The notes: a model not told the origin generated them from the letters alone. Shown: positions 8,173-17,358, numbered from the stretch's first letter. The stretch is DNA of 64,000 nt from Stenotrophomonas maltophilia (GCF_002799155.1 NZ_NERD01000002.1:3823501-3887500); one strand, 5' to 3'. Translations and numbers: made by a program.

Positions 8173-8508
8173 ATGCGCCGGATCACCCGCCAACTGCGTA
8201 CGTACCTGATGATGCTGCTGATGGCGGCATTCGTGGTCGTGCCGGTGGCCGACGCACTGGTGTGTGCGGTGGAACCGCATGCCAGCAGCGCCCATGTCGA
8301 GTCCCTGGCGGACGATGCAGGCGACGACAGCGACAGCAAGCACACCGGTGCCTGCACGCATAACCACTGCCATCACTCCACGCTGAGCCTGCCAGCAAAT
8401 GATTTCGCCGTCTTCGGTACGCCACTGCCGGCGCGCTGGATGAATGCCGGCGACGTGGCGACCTATGCGGTCGCCCAGGATGAATTGACACGTCCCCCCC
8501 GGGCGTGA
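8173..8508 (+). CDS. Small secreted metal-resistance protein, CzcI-like
   Basis: A 111-residue exported protein. Residues 1-28 form a signal peptide (basic start, LMMLLMAAFVVVPVADA). The mature part carries a Cys/His cluster, CTHNHCHH, near residue 62, preceded by an Asp-rich stretch. Its position just ahead of czcCBA and its His/Cys content match the small periplasmic proteins (CzcI-type, DUF2946-like) found at the head of heavy-metal RND operons, where they are thought to modulate or sense metal load. No function is shown for this protein, and it is not clearly homologous to CzcI by eye. A 56-nt gap separates it from czcC, so co-transcription is likely. Confidence 0.75.
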   Translation: MRRITRQLRTYLMMLLMAAFVVVPVADALVCAVEPHASSAHVESLADDAGDDSDSKHTGACTHNHCHHSTLSLPANDFAVFGTPLPARWMNAGDVATYAVAQDELTRPPRA

Positions 8509-8564
8509 GTTGAGCGCGTCCCGCAATCGCGGGCTCCCGTTTCACTCACAACCGGAATCCCCCT

Positions 8565-9818
8565 ATGTCGATCCTGACACCTCGGTCGCCGCGCGCGGCC
8601 GGGCTGGTCGTCGCCGTGTTGCTGGGCCTGGCCCCGGCGGCTTCGGTGATGGCGCAAGCCGCCCCTTCCTACGACACCCTGCTTGAACGCCTGGACCAGC
8701 TGCCCGGCACCCGCGTCGGTACGGCGCTGGCCGAGGCGGCCGACGCGCGCGCCGACCAGGCCCGTGCGTTGCCCAACCCTTCTCTCTCCTACTCGGCCGA
8801 GAACGCCTGGGGCACCGGCTCCTATGGCGGCATGGGCAAGGCCGATACCGTACTCACCCTGTCCCAGCCGCTGGAGGTCTGGGGCCAGCGTGGCGCGCGT
8901 GTCCGTGCCGCCCGTGCCGAGGCACAGGCCGCCAACCTGCGTGGTGCCCAAAGCCGCAGCGACGTGGCCAGCCAGCTGGCGGTGGTCTACGCACAGGCGG
9001 AAAGTGCACTGCGCCGCTATTCCCTGGCCGAAGAGGCGCTGACCCTTACCCGCGATGACGCCAACGCCGTCAACGCGATGGTCAAGCAGGGGCGCGAACC
9101 GCAACTGCGCGCGGTGCAGGCGCAGAGCGAAGTGGCCAACGCCAGCGCCGCGCTGGATGAGGCGCAGGCGTTCCGCGACGCCGCGCTGGCACGCCTCGTC
9201 GGTGCCGCGCTGCTGGATACGCCGGTGCAGTCGATCGACAACAGCCTGCTCGACCGTGCACCGCCGCTGCCACGGGGTGCGACCGATGTGGCGCTGGCGG
9301 TACGCATCGCCGAAGCCGAAGCCGATGCGGCCGGCAAGCTGGTCGACGTGGAGCGCAAGCGCGCCCTGCCCGATCTCAGCGTCACCGCCGCGCAGACCCG
9401 CTTCCGCGAAGGCGGCGAGCGTGCCTACACCCTCGGGGTCAGCCTCAGTATCCCGCTGTTCGACCGCAACCGCGGTGGCATCCGCGCCGCCAATGCCGAC
9501 CAGCGCGCGGCCGAGGCACGCCTGGACCAGCAGCGCCGCGACAGCGAGGCCGCACGCCTTGCCGCCGTGGCCGGGCTGAAGGCCGCCGGCAGCCGTACCC
9601 GGGCCGCCGATGAAAGCGTGGCCGCCGCCGAGGAGGCGTATCGCCTGGCCCGTGTCGGCTTCGACGCCGGACGCATCTCGCAGCTGGAACTGCGCAGCAC
9701 GCGCAGCGCCCTCATCGCCGCCCGCGGCACTGCCGTGGACGCGCGCCTGTCGCGCGTCGGCGCGGAAATCGATCTTGCCCGCCTTGAAGGGCGCGCGCCT
9801 TTTGTGGAGGCCCCATGA
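8565..9818 (+). CDS. czcC: Outer-membrane channel of a heavy-metal RND efflux system (CzcC-like)
   Basis: A 417-residue TolC-family outer-membrane factor. It has a signal peptide (about residues 1-32, cleavage after MAQA) and two outer-membrane efflux repeats rich in Ala, Gln, Glu and Arg, typical of the periplasmic helical barrel. The motif ALPNPSLSYSAENAWG near residue 70 is common in CzcC/CusC-like proteins. It forms the exit duct for CzcA-CzcB. The stop overlaps the czcB start (ATGA at 9815-9818), which indicates translational coupling. The metal (Co, Zn, Cd or Ni) cannot be told from this subunit. Confidence 0.93.
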   Translation: MSILTPRSPRAAGLVVAVLLGLAPAASVMAQAAPSYDTLLERLDQLPGTRVGTALAEAADARADQARALPNPSLSYSAENAWGTGSYGGMGKADTVLTLSQPLEVWGQRGARVRAARAEAQAANLRGAQSRSDVASQLAVVYAQAESALRRYSLAEEALTLTRDDANAVNAMVKQGREPQLRAVQAQSEVANASAALDEAQAFRDAALARLVGAALLDTPVQSIDNSLLDRAPPLPRGATDVALAVRIAEAEADAAGKLVDVERKRALPDLSVTAAQTRFREGGERAYTLGVSLSIPLFDRNRGGIRAANADQRAAEARLDQQRRDSEAARLAAVAGLKAAGSRTRAADESVAAAEEAYRLARVGFDAGRISQLELRSTRSALIAARGTAVDARLSRVGAEIDLARLEGRAPFVEAP

Positions 9819-11020
9819 CTCTCTCCCGTACTTTCACGCTGATCGGCGCCGTGCTGCTGGCCGTGCTGTTGGCCGGTTGCGCTGGCAACGCGCAGACACC
9901 TGCAAATGAAGACCCCGCCGCGGCCAAGGCGGGCGCCGACGATGGCCATGGCCACGCGACCGACAGCAAGGAAGCCAAGGCCGAATCCGCGAAGGCACCC
10001 CCCGATGCGGATGAGGGTGTCGTGCAGTTGACCCCTGAGCAGATCAAGGCGTCCGGTATCGAAGTGGTCGCGATCGGTCGCGGTGGCGGTGGCTCCACGC
10101 GCCTGTCCGGCCGGGTCGAACCGTCGGTGGGCGCCCGCGCCTCGGTCGCCTCCACGGTGACCGGTCGCGTCGAGCGCGTGCTGGTCGCGCCGGGCACCGC
10201 GGTGAAGCAGAACCAGGCGCTGGCCATCGTGGTCAGTGGCGAGGCCGCGGTGTTCCGCGCCAATGCGCTGGCCGCCTCGGCCGAAGCCGAAGCCGCGCGC
10301 CTGGCCTATGGCCGCGACAAGGCGCTGGTCGACCAGGGCGTGGTCGCCCGCCAGGAACTGGAGGCCTCGCGCGCCCGCTCGCTGGCGGCACAGGCCCAGG
10401 CCGCCGCCGCGCAGGCCCAGGCCGCTGCCAACGGGGCACCCGATGCCAACGGCCGCGTGCGCATCACCAGTCCGGTGGCCGGCATCGTCGGCAACGTGCA
10501 GGTCACCCCGGGCGGCGTAGTCGCCGCCGGCAGTGCGGTGGCCGATGTCGCCGACCCGTCGATGAACGAACTGGTGTTCACCGCGCCGCCCGCGCTGGCC
10601 GCACAGGTCACGCCCGGCATGAAGCTGGAAGTGAGCGTGCCCGGTGGCAGTTTCACCGCCACCGTTACCGGTTCGGCCGCCGACGTGCGCCAGCAGGGCG
10701 GCGTCGCGGTGATCCGCGCCGCGCCGGTGGACGCTTCGCTGCCGCCGGCCGGTTCGCCGGTTTCGGCGGTGGTGGTCACCGAAGGCCAGGACGGTTCGCT
10801 CAGCGTGCCCGCCGATGCGGTGCAGAACGTTGATGGCAGCAGCGCGGTGTTCGTCGCCGTCGATGGCGGCTTCAAGGCGCAGCCGGTGCTGGCCGGGCGC
10901 CGTGCCGGCGACCGCATCGAGATCCTCGGTGGCCTGACCGGCAACGAGCGCATCGTCGGTGCCAACGCCTTCCTGCTCAAGGCCGAACTGGCCAAGGGCG
11001 AAGCCGAGCACGGCCACTGA
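9815..11020 (+). CDS. czcB: Periplasmic adaptor of a heavy-metal RND efflux system (CzcB-like)
   Basis: A 401-residue membrane-fusion protein, apparently a lipoprotein: the N-terminus ends in the lipobox LLAGC with Cys22. A short His/Asp stretch (DDGHGHATDS, residues 42-51) follows, and the protein ends EHGH; such His-rich termini are thought to hand metal to the pump. The barrel-sandwich and hairpin parts run from VASTVTGRVERVLVAPGTAV (near residue 115) to RVRITSPVAGIVGNVQVTPGG (near residue 215). It links CzcA in the inner membrane to CzcC. It is coupled to czcC by a 4-nt overlap and precedes czcA by 10 nt, with GGAGG in the gap. Confidence 0.93.
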   Translation: MTLSRTFTLIGAVLLAVLLAGCAGNAQTPANEDPAAAKAGADDGHGHATDSKEAKAESAKAPPDADEGVVQLTPEQIKASGIEVVAIGRGGGGSTRLSGRVEPSVGARASVASTVTGRVERVLVAPGTAVKQNQALAIVVSGEAAVFRANALAASAEAEAARLAYGRDKALVDQGVVARQELEASRARSLAAQAQAAAAQAQAAANGAPDANGRVRITSPVAGIVGNVQVTPGGVVAAGSAVADVADPSMNELVFTAPPALAAQVTPGMKLEVSVPGGSFTATVTGSAADVRQQGGVAVIRAAPVDASLPPAGSPVSAVVVTEGQDGSLSVPADAVQNVDGSSAVFVAVDGGFKAQPVLAGRRAGDRIEILGGLTGNERIVGANAFLLKAELAKGEAEHGH

Positions 11021-11030
11021 GGAGGCGACC

Positions 11031-14000
11031 ATGTTCAAGCTGATCATTGAAACAGCGGTGCGCCACCGCTGGCTGGTGGTGTTCATGGCGGCGCTGATCG
11101 CCGCCGTGGGCCTGTTCCAGCTGGGCAAGCTGCCGATTGACGCGGTGCCGGACATCACCAACCGCCAGGTGCAGATCAACACGGTGGCACCGGCGCTGAC
11201 GCCGGAACAGATCGAGCGGCAGGTGACCTACCCGCTGGAAACCGCGCTGGCCGGCATTCCCGGCCTGACCACCACGCGTTCGCTGTCGCGCAATGGCTTC
11301 TCGCAGGTCACCGCGATCTTCACCGATGCGACCGACATCTACTTCGCCCGCCAGCAGGTGGCCGAACGCATGCGCGAGGCATCGGAAGACCTGCCCGATG
11401 GCGCGTCGCCGATGCTGTCGCCGGTCACCACCGGCCTCGGCGAGGTGCTGATGTGGACGGTGGACTTCACCGCGTTCGATCCGGCCAGGCTGGCAAAGCC
11501 CGGTGAAGCGGGTTGGCAGGCCGGCGAGGTCTACCGCACGCCGGAAGGCACTCTGCTTCGCACGCCGGAAGAACGTGCCACCTACCTGCGCACCGTGCAG
11601 GACTGGATCATCGCGCCGCAGATGCGTTCCAGCCCGGGGCTGGCCGGCGTCGATACGGTCGGCGGCTACGTCAAGGAATACGGCGTGCATCCGGACAGTG
11701 CCAAGCTGGCCGCGCACGGCCTCGGCCTGGCCGATCTGGTCACTGCCCTGCAGCGTTCCAACGTGCAGGCCGGTGCCGGTTTCGTGCAGCGTGCCGGCGA
11801 GGGCCTGGTGGTACGTGCCGACGGCCTGGCGCTGACCACCGACGATCTGGCACAGGCCCCGGTAGCCACCCGCAATGGCGTGGTGGTACGCGTGGCCGAT
11901 GTGGCCGAGGTCGAGCTGAGCCGCGCACCGCGCCTGGGTGCGGCCAGCCGCAACGGCCATGAAGCCGTGCTGGGTACCGCGCTGATGATTGCCGGCGGCA
12001 ACAGCCGCACCGTGGCCCAGGCAGCTGCGGCGCGCCTGGAGCAGGTGAACAAATCGCTGCCGGCCGACATCGTGGCCGCGCCGGTGCTGGACCGCAGCGT
12101 GCTGGTCAATTCCACCATCAAGACCGTGGCCAGGAACCTCACCGAAGGCGCGCTGCTGGTGGTGGTGGTGCTGTTCCTGCTGCTGGGCAACCTGCGTGCG
12201 GCGACGATCACCGCGCTGGTGATTCCGCTGTCGTTCCTGTTCGCGGTGATCGGCATGAACCGCTTCGGCATCAGCGGCAACCTGATGAGCCTGGGTGCGC
12301 TGGACTTCGGCATCCTGGTGGACGGCGCTGTGATCGTGGTCGAGTCGACGCTGCTGATGCTGGGCCAGCGCCGCGCCGAACTGGGCCGTGCGTTGACCGC
12401 GATGGAACGCCTGCGCGTGGCCGCCGATTCGGCGATGAAGATGGCGCGCCCCGCGGCCTTTGGCCAGCTGATCATCCTGCTGGTGTTCGCGCCGATCCTC
12501 ACCCTGGAAGGCGTGGAGGGCAAGACCTTCCACCCGATGGCAGCCACCTTCATGCTGGCCCTGGTCGGTGCCTTCATCTTCTCCTTCACCTTCGTGCCGG
12601 CGATGGCCGCGCTGCTGGTGCGCGAGCCCAAGGTGAAGGACGGTGATACGCATGCCGATGATGGCGAGCACGAGACGAAACTGATCCGCGTGCTGCGTGC
12701 GCGCATCGAACCGGTGGTGCGCAAGGCCGTGGCGCATCCGCGCACGGTGCTGGCCGGTGCGGTGATGATGGTGGTGGTGGGTATCGGTTCGTTCTCGCTG
12801 CTGGGCCGCGAGTTCATGCCGACGCTGGACGAAGGCAACGTGGCGATGCAGGCCCTGCGCGTGCCGTCGACGTCGCTGGAGCAGTCGCTGGCAATGCAGC
12901 TGGCACTGGAAAAGGCGATTGCCAAACAGCCGGAGGTGGAAACCGTGTTTTCGCGTACCGGTACCGCCGAGGCAGCGATCGACCCGATGCCGACCAACAT
13001 CTCCGACAGCGTGATCGTGCTGAAGCCACGCAAGGACTGGCCGGATCCGAAGCTCGGCAAGGATGCACTGGTGGCACGCTTCGAGAAGCTGGCCGGGCAG
13101 CAGCTGGGCAACAGTTTCGAGTTCAGCCAGCCGATCGAGCTGCGCTTCAACGAACTGATTTCCGGCGTGCGTACCGACCTGGCGGTGATGATCTTCGGCG
13201 ATGACTTCAGCCAGCTGCAGAAGGTGGCCGACCAGGTAGCGCTGAAGCTGCGCGCAGTGGATGGCGCGGCCGACGTGCGGGTGGAGCAGATCTCCGGCCT
13301 GCCCACGCTCAACGTGGCCATCGACCACGTGGCGGCTGCGCAGTATGGGCTGACCGCGGCGGACGTGAGCGATGCACTGTCCACTGGTATTGGTGGTACC
13401 GCGGCCGGCAAGATCTTCGAAGGCGACCGCCGCTTCAACGTGGTGGTGCGCCTGGACGATGCCTCGCGCAACGATCCGGACCAGTTGGCTTCGTTGCCGA
13501 TCGCTACGCCGTCGGGGTTGGTGATTCCGCTGTCGTCGGTCGCGCGCATCACGGTCAGCGAAGGGCCGAACCAGATCAGCCGCAACAACGGCAGCCGCCG
13601 CGTGGTGGTGCAGGCCAACGTGCGCGGTCGTGACCTGGGCGGCTTCGTGGGTGAAGCGCAGGCGGCGGTGGCCGACGTGGCACTACCGCCGGGCGCCTAC
13701 CTGACCTGGGGTGGCCAGTTCGAGAACCTGCAGCGTGCCGAGAAGCGGCTGGCAACGGTGGTGCCGGTGGTGTTCCTGCTGATCGGCAGCCTGCTGTTCA
13801 TGGCGCTGCGCAGCGGCAAGGAAGCCATTCTGGTGTTCAGCTGCGTGCCGTTGGCGCTGGTTGGCGGCATTCTCGCGCTGCTGCTGCGTGGCATGCCGTT
13901 TTCGGTGTCGGCGGCAGTTGGTTTCATCGCCGTCTCCGGCGTGGCCACCTTGAACGGCCTGGTGCTGATGCAGGCGATCCGCGAGCGCCTGGATGCCGGT

Positions 14001-14240
14001 GACCTGCCGCTGCAGGCGGCGATCAACGGCGCCTCCAGCCGCATCCGCGCGGTGCTGACCACGGCGCTGGTGGCCATCGTCGGCTTCATTCCGATGGCGA
14101 TCGCCAGCGGTTCCGGTGCGGAGGTGCAGAAGCCACTGGCCACGGTGGTGATCGGTGGCCTGATCACCGCCACCGTGTTGACCCTGCTGGTGCTGCCGAC
14201 CTTCGCGGCACGGGTGGCCAAGCCGCGGGCGGTGGGATGA
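11031..14240 (+). CDS. czcA: Heavy-metal RND efflux pump (CzcA-like)
   Basis: A 1069-residue inner-membrane proton/metal antiporter of the HME-RND family. The start MFKLIIETAVRHRWLVV, the segment LPIDAVPDITNRQVQINT and the TM4 motif DFGILVDGAVIVVES (near residue 425) with its Asp and Glu are those of CzcA/NccA-type divalent-cation pumps; copper pumps have a different TM4 signature. Twelve membrane helices and two large periplasmic loops are present. Length is normal. TM4 resembles the Zn/Co/Cd class, but I would not assign one metal. The gene ends the operon and is followed at once by two palindromes. No regulator pair (czcRS) is adjacent. Confidence 0.95.
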   Translation: MFKLIIETAVRHRWLVVFMAALIAAVGLFQLGKLPIDAVPDITNRQVQINTVAPALTPEQIERQVTYPLETALAGIPGLTTTRSLSRNGFSQVTAIFTDATDIYFARQQVAERMREASEDLPDGASPMLSPVTTGLGEVLMWTVDFTAFDPARLAKPGEAGWQAGEVYRTPEGTLLRTPEERATYLRTVQDWIIAPQMRSSPGLAGVDTVGGYVKEYGVHPDSAKLAAHGLGLADLVTALQRSNVQAGAGFVQRAGEGLVVRADGLALTTDDLAQAPVATRNGVVVRVADVAEVELSRAPRLGAASRNGHEAVLGTALMIAGGNSRTVAQAAAARLEQVNKSLPADIVAAPVLDRSVLVNSTIKTVARNLTEGALLVVVVLFLLLGNLRAATITALVIPLSFLFAVIGMNRFGISGNLMSLGALDFGILVDGAVIVVESTLLMLGQRRAELGRALTAMERLRVAADSAMKMARPAAFGQLIILLVFAPILTLEGVEGKTFHPMAATFMLALVGAFIFSFTFVPAMAALLVREPKVKDGDTHADDGEHETKLIRVLRARIEPVVRKAVAHPRTVLAGAVMMVVVGIGSFSLLGREFMPTLDEGNVAMQALRVPSTSLEQSLAMQLALEKAIAKQPEVETVFSRTGTAEAAIDPMPTNISDSVIVLKPRKDWPDPKLGKDALVARFEKLAGQQLGNSFEFSQPIELRFNELISGVRTDLAVMIFGDDFSQLQKVADQVALKLRAVDGAADVRVEQISGLPTLNVAIDHVAAAQYGLTAADVSDALSTGIGGTAAGKIFEGDRRFNVVVRLDDASRNDPDQLASLPIATPSGLVIPLSSVARITVSEGPNQISRNNGSRRVVVQANVRGRDLGGFVGEAQAAVADVALPPGAYLTWGGQFENLQRAEKRLATVVPVVFLLIGSLLFMALRSGKEAILVFSCVPLALVGGILALLLRGMPFSVSAAVGFIAVSGVATLNGLVLMQAIRERLDAGDLPLQAAINGASSRIRAVLTTALVAIVGFIPMAIASGSGAEVQKPLATVVIGGLITATVLTLLVLPTFAARVAKPRAVG

Positions 14241-14249
14241 TGTGATGCC

Positions 14250-14288
14250 GGGGTCGGAGCCCTTTCCGTGGGAAAGGGATCCGACCCC
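14250..14288. terminator. GGGGTC-family palindrome after czcA
   Basis: 18-nt arms with one mismatch (GGGGTCGGAGCCCTTTCC / GGAAAGGGATCCGACCCC) and a 3-nt loop. It starts 10 nt after the czcA stop and is probably a terminator or REP-like unit. It shares its arms with copies at 25079 and 30588. Confidence 0.7.
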
Positions 14289-14292
14289 ATGC

Positions 14293-14329
14293 GGGTCGGA
14301 TCCCCGCCCGACGGGCGGGGCTCTGACCC
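14293..14329. repeat. Second tandem palindrome, related arms
   Basis: Arms GGGTCGGATCCCCGCCCG / CGGGCGGGGCTCTGACCC with two mismatches. The outer parts can also pair with the arms of the preceding palindrome, so the 80-nt block can fold in more than one way. It lies between convergent czcA and the DUF885 gene. Confidence 0.65.
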
Positions 14330-14342
14330 GATCACACAACGG

Positions 14343-16115
14343 TCAGGCCTTCTTGCGTTCGGCGATGTACGCCTGGATCTGCTGTTCCAGCACCGGCAGC
14401 GGCACCGAGCCCTGCTTGAGCAGGGTGTCGTGGAAACCCTTGATGTCGAACTTGTCGCCCAGCTCCTTCTCTGCCTGCGCACGCAGGCGCACGATGGCGA
14501 TCTCGCCCAGCTTGTAGCTCAGCGCCTGGCCCGGCCAGGAAATGTAACGGTCCACTTCGGTGGTCACTTCATGCTCGCTCAGCGCAGTGTGGTCACGCAG
14601 GTAGGCCAGCGCCTGCTCGCGGGTCCAGCCCTTGCTGTGCACGCCGGTATCGATCACCAGGCGCGCCGCACGCCACATTTCGTAGGTCAGGCGACCGAAA
14701 TCCTCGTAAGGGGTTTCGTAGATGCCCATCTCCACGCCCAGCTTCTCGCAGTACAGCGCCCAGCCTTCGCCATAGGCAGAGATGTAGGTGTTGCGGCGGA
14801 ACTCGGGCAGGTTCTTCTGCTCGGCGGCAATCGCCCCCTGCAGCGAGTGGCCCGGGTCGGATTCATGCAGGGTCAGCGCCGGCAGGTTGTACAACGGGCG
14901 CGACGGCAGGTTGTAGGTGTTGAGCCAGTAGGTACCCATGCCACCGCGGCCGGCGGTCCAGAACGGGGCGATGTCCGGCGGCACCGGCACGATGGTGAAG
15001 CGCGCGCGCGGCAGCGTCATGTATTTGCCGAGCTGGCCATCGGCCCGCTTGGAGATCCACGCGGCACGCGACAGCAGCTCTTCCGGCGTCTTCGCATAGA
15101 ACTGCGGATCGGTGCGCAGGAAGGCCAGGAACTCGGCGAAGCTGCCCTTGAACTTCACCTGCTTGATGATGTCGTTCATTTCCTTCTGGATGCGCGCGAC
15201 TTCATCCAGGCCGATGCGGTGGATCTCGTCCGGCGACAGGTCCAGCGTGGTGTATTCGTGGATCTGCTGCTTGTAGTACGCCTTGCCGTCCGGCATCGCT
15301 TCGGCGGCCAGGGTGGTACGCGCCTGCGGCACGTACTCGTTGACGAAGAAGGTGCGCAGTTGCTGGAACGCCGGCACTACCTTGGCACTGATCGCTTCAC
15401 GCGCCTGCGCCTGCAGCCTGGCCTGCTCTGCGGCCGGGATGCTGTTGGGCAGCTTCTTGAACGGCGCGTACAGCGGCGAATCGGTCGGGTCCTTCAGCTC
15501 GGCGACGGTGGCGATGGACACTTCGCGGCCATCGAGCACCGCGCGCGGCACGCTGAAGCCGCGCTTCAGGCCGGCGCGCATGTTCTCGGTCTGCTGGCCG
15601 AAGTAGCGCGGCACATCGTTCAGGCGTGCGATGTAGTTCTGGTAGTCCTGCACGGTCTTCATCTCGCGCCGGGCCATGAAGGACAGGTTGGACCAGAACG
15701 AGGAGTCGGCGTTGAACGGCATCTCGTAACCACGCAGGCGCGTCGCTTCGGCCAGGTTGAACACCTGGTCGTGGTAGATCGCGTAGTTGATCTGGTTGTC
15801 GGGCGACAGCGTCTTCGGGTCGATCTTCTTCAGTGCAGCCAGGGTCTCGTCCCACACCTTCAGGCGCGCCTGCTGCGCGGCCGGGCCGACGTCGGGCATG
15901 CGGGTGGCGTTTGCAGGGGCGTCCTCATCCTCGCTGGCCTCGCCGCCCCCTTGCTGGCGCCACTTCCATTCCTTCTCGTACAGCGCGCGGAAGGCGGCGT
16001 CGGCGGGCGATTCGGTGGCCACGCTGGCCGGCGCGGCGGCGGCGGGCGGTGCGGCCAGGGCTACGGCGGGGGCGGACAGGGCGATCAGCAGGGCAACGGC
16101 AAGACGGGTTTTCAC
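14343..16115 (-). CDS. DUF885 family secreted metallopeptidase-like protein
   Basis: A 590-residue exported protein of the DUF885 family. The GTG start at 16115 places a clear signal peptide at the N-terminus (VKTRLAVALLIALSAPAVALA). An Ala/Pro-rich linker follows, and then a helical domain. The zinc-binding-like motif HESDPGH lies at residues 417-423, and an AYGEGWALY block about 30 residues later supplies a candidate third ligand (Glu450), as in gluzincin peptidases. The substrate is unknown; peptides are likely. The frame is open further upstream to 16256, but that stretch crosses SMAG repeats and is not coding-like. The family is often duplicated in Xanthomonadaceae. Confidence 0.85.
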   Translation of the reverse strand: MKTRLAVALLIALSAPAVALAAPPAAAAPASVATESPADAAFRALYEKEWKWRQQGGGEASEDEDAPANATRMPDVGPAAQQARLKVWDETLAALKKIDPKTLSPDNQINYAIYHDQVFNLAEATRLRGYEMPFNADSSFWSNLSFMARREMKTVQDYQNYIARLNDVPRYFGQQTENMRAGLKRGFSVPRAVLDGREVSIATVAELKDPTDSPLYAPFKKLPNSIPAAEQARLQAQAREAISAKVVPAFQQLRTFFVNEYVPQARTTLAAEAMPDGKAYYKQQIHEYTTLDLSPDEIHRIGLDEVARIQKEMNDIIKQVKFKGSFAEFLAFLRTDPQFYAKTPEELLSRAAWISKRADGQLGKYMTLPRARFTIVPVPPDIAPFWTAGRGGMGTYWLNTYNLPSRPLYNLPALTLHESDPGHSLQGAIAAEQKNLPEFRRNTYISAYGEGWALYCEKLGVEMGIYETPYEDFGRLTYEMWRAARLVIDTGVHSKGWTREQALAYLRDHTALSEHEVTTEVDRYISWPGQALSYKLGEIAIVRLRAQAEKELGDKFDIKGFHDTLLKQGSVPLPVLEQQIQAYIAERKKA

Positions 16116-16201
16116 GAGCACAGGTTCCCGGGAAGGCAGACCCCGATGATGGCACCGCCCACGGCCCGTGGCATGGGACGAAGGTCCTGCCTGGGCATGC
16201 G

Positions 16202-16224
16202 GTAGATCCACGCCATGCGTGGAT
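16202..16224 (+). repeat. SMAG palindrome
   Basis: GTAG then ATCCACGCCATGCGTGGAT. It forms a head-to-head pair with the copy at 16246. Confidence 0.8.
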
Positions 16225-16245
16225 GGGCCAGGCCGGGATACAGAT

Positions 16246-16269
16246 GTGCCGACCAAGGTCGGCAGCTAC
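16246..16269 (-). repeat. SMAG palindrome (inverted copy)
   Basis: TGCCGACCAAGGTCGGCA ending in CTAC, which is GTAG on the minus strand. It is 20 nt before the LAB_N gene stop. Confidence 0.8.
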
Positions 16270-16288
16270 CGGATGGGGCCCCCGGCGC

Positions 16289-16636
16289 CTAGTGGCTGGC
16301 CCTGTCCCGCTTCCAGCCCCGGTGCTTGATGTCCAGGTGCAGGCTGTACAGCGCGGTGAACGCCGGGAACAGGTTCTGCAGCACGCCCACAGAGTCCTGC
16401 TTGGCCGAGAACAGGAAGTAGCTCAGCGTCATCAGGCTGCCGACCACGCTCATGTACCAGAACAGGCGCGGGATCACCGGCTTGCCCGCACGCTTGGAGG
16501 CAATGAACTGGACCAGCCAGCGGCCACCGAACATCAGCGCACCGGTGTAGCCGATCAGCTTCCAGCCGGTCACATGCAGGCCGGTCCAGTACAGCCAGGT
16601 CAGCGGCTGGTCGAGCCAGTGCAGCTCCAGATCCAT
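16289..16636 (-). CDS. Lipid-A-disaccharide synthase N-terminal domain-like (LAB_N) membrane protein
   Basis: A 115-residue inner-membrane protein with three hydrophobic helices. The block LIGYTGALMFGGRWLVQFIASKRAGKPVIPRLFWYMSVVGSLMTLSYFLF matches the LAB_N family in pieces (RWLVQ, RAGKPVIPRLFW). LAB_N proteins are small PQ-loop-like membrane proteins, named after a fusion to LpxB, that occur beside GT2 glycosyltransferases. Transport or presentation of a lipid-linked sugar is the usual guess. It overlaps the upstream GT2 gene (TGATG), so the two are translationally coupled. The ATG at 16636 was preferred to a TTG one codon earlier. Confidence 0.85.
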   Translation of the reverse strand: MDLELHWLDQPLTWLYWTGLHVTGWKLIGYTGALMFGGRWLVQFIASKRAGKPVIPRLFWYMSVVGSLMTLSYFLFSAKQDSVGVLQNLFPAFTALYSLHLDIKHRGWKRDRASH

Positions 16637-17358
16637 CAACGCTCCTCCACCGCGGTGCGCTTGCTGCGGGTGATCAGCCAGGCCACGCCGCGCAGGTCAC
16701 GGATGCCCACCAGCGCGCGGCCCAGGTTGTTGTACTTGGAGACACCGGCGGTACGGTGGCGATGGTTGACCGGCACGCTGGTGGTCTTCCAGCCGGCACG
16801 CTGCATCAGCGCCGGCAGGTAGCGGTGCATGTGGTCGAAGTACGGCAGATCGAGGAACGCACTGCGCTCGAACAGCTTGATGCCGCAACCGGTGTCGGGC
16901 GTATCGTCGCGCAGCATGCGTGCGCGGATGGCGTTGGCCCACTTGCTGGCCCAGCGCTTGCTGCCGCTGTCCTGGCGGTTGACGCGCCAGCCAGCGAACA
17001 GCTTCACCTGCGCCTCGGCGGCGTCGCGCGCGGCGAGCAGCCTGGGGATATCGGCCGGATCGTTCTGGCCATCGCCATCCAGGGTCGCGATCCACGGCGC
17101 GCGCGCGTGCTTGACGCCGGTGCGCACGGCGGTGCTCTGCCCGCTCTGGTTCACATGGTGCAGCACGCGCAGTTCCGGGGTGGTCGCCTTCAGGCCCTGC
17201 AGCACCGCCAGGGTGTCATCGCGCGAGTGATCGTCGATGTAGACGATCTCGAACGGCAACCGCCCACGCAGCGCAGCGGTGATTTCGGCAACCAGCGGGG
17301 CGACATTGTCGCGCTCGTTGAATACCGGGACGACGACGGAAAGCTCGGGTTGGCTCAT
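16636..17358 (-). CDS. GT2 family glycosyltransferase (polyprenyl-phosphate sugar transferase type)
   Basis: A 240-residue GT-A glycosyltransferase of the dolichol-phosphate mannose synthase/ArnC group. Visible are VVVPVFNERDNVAPLV at the N-terminus, YIDDHSRDDT (near 45), the DGDGQNDP donor/metal motif (near 97) and the late RHRTAGVSKYN block. No C-terminal membrane helices are seen, unlike ArnC. It probably transfers a sugar from a nucleotide donor to a lipid phosphate. It sits between an epimerase gene (upstream) and the LAB_N gene (coupled downstream), which supports a small lipid-linked sugar pathway. The ATG at 17358 gives the standard MSQPELSVVVPVFNE start. Confidence 0.88.
   Translation of the reverse strand: MSQPELSVVVPVFNERDNVAPLVAEITAALRGRLPFEIVYIDDHSRDDTLAVLQGLKATTPELRVLHHVNQSGQSTAVRTGVKHARAPWIATLDGDGQNDPADIPRLLAARDAAEAQVKLFAGWRVNRQDSGSKRWASKWANAIRARMLRDDTPDTGCGIKLFERSAFLDLPYFDHMHRYLPALMQRAGWKTTSVPVNHRHRTAGVSKYNNLGRALVGIRDLRGVAWLITRSKRTAVEER

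Noticed and set aside
10977..13328. A 783-codon minus-strand open frame opposite czcA
   Set aside because: His/Arg/Gln-rich translation with no family features; it is the antisense of the strongly conserved czcA frame.
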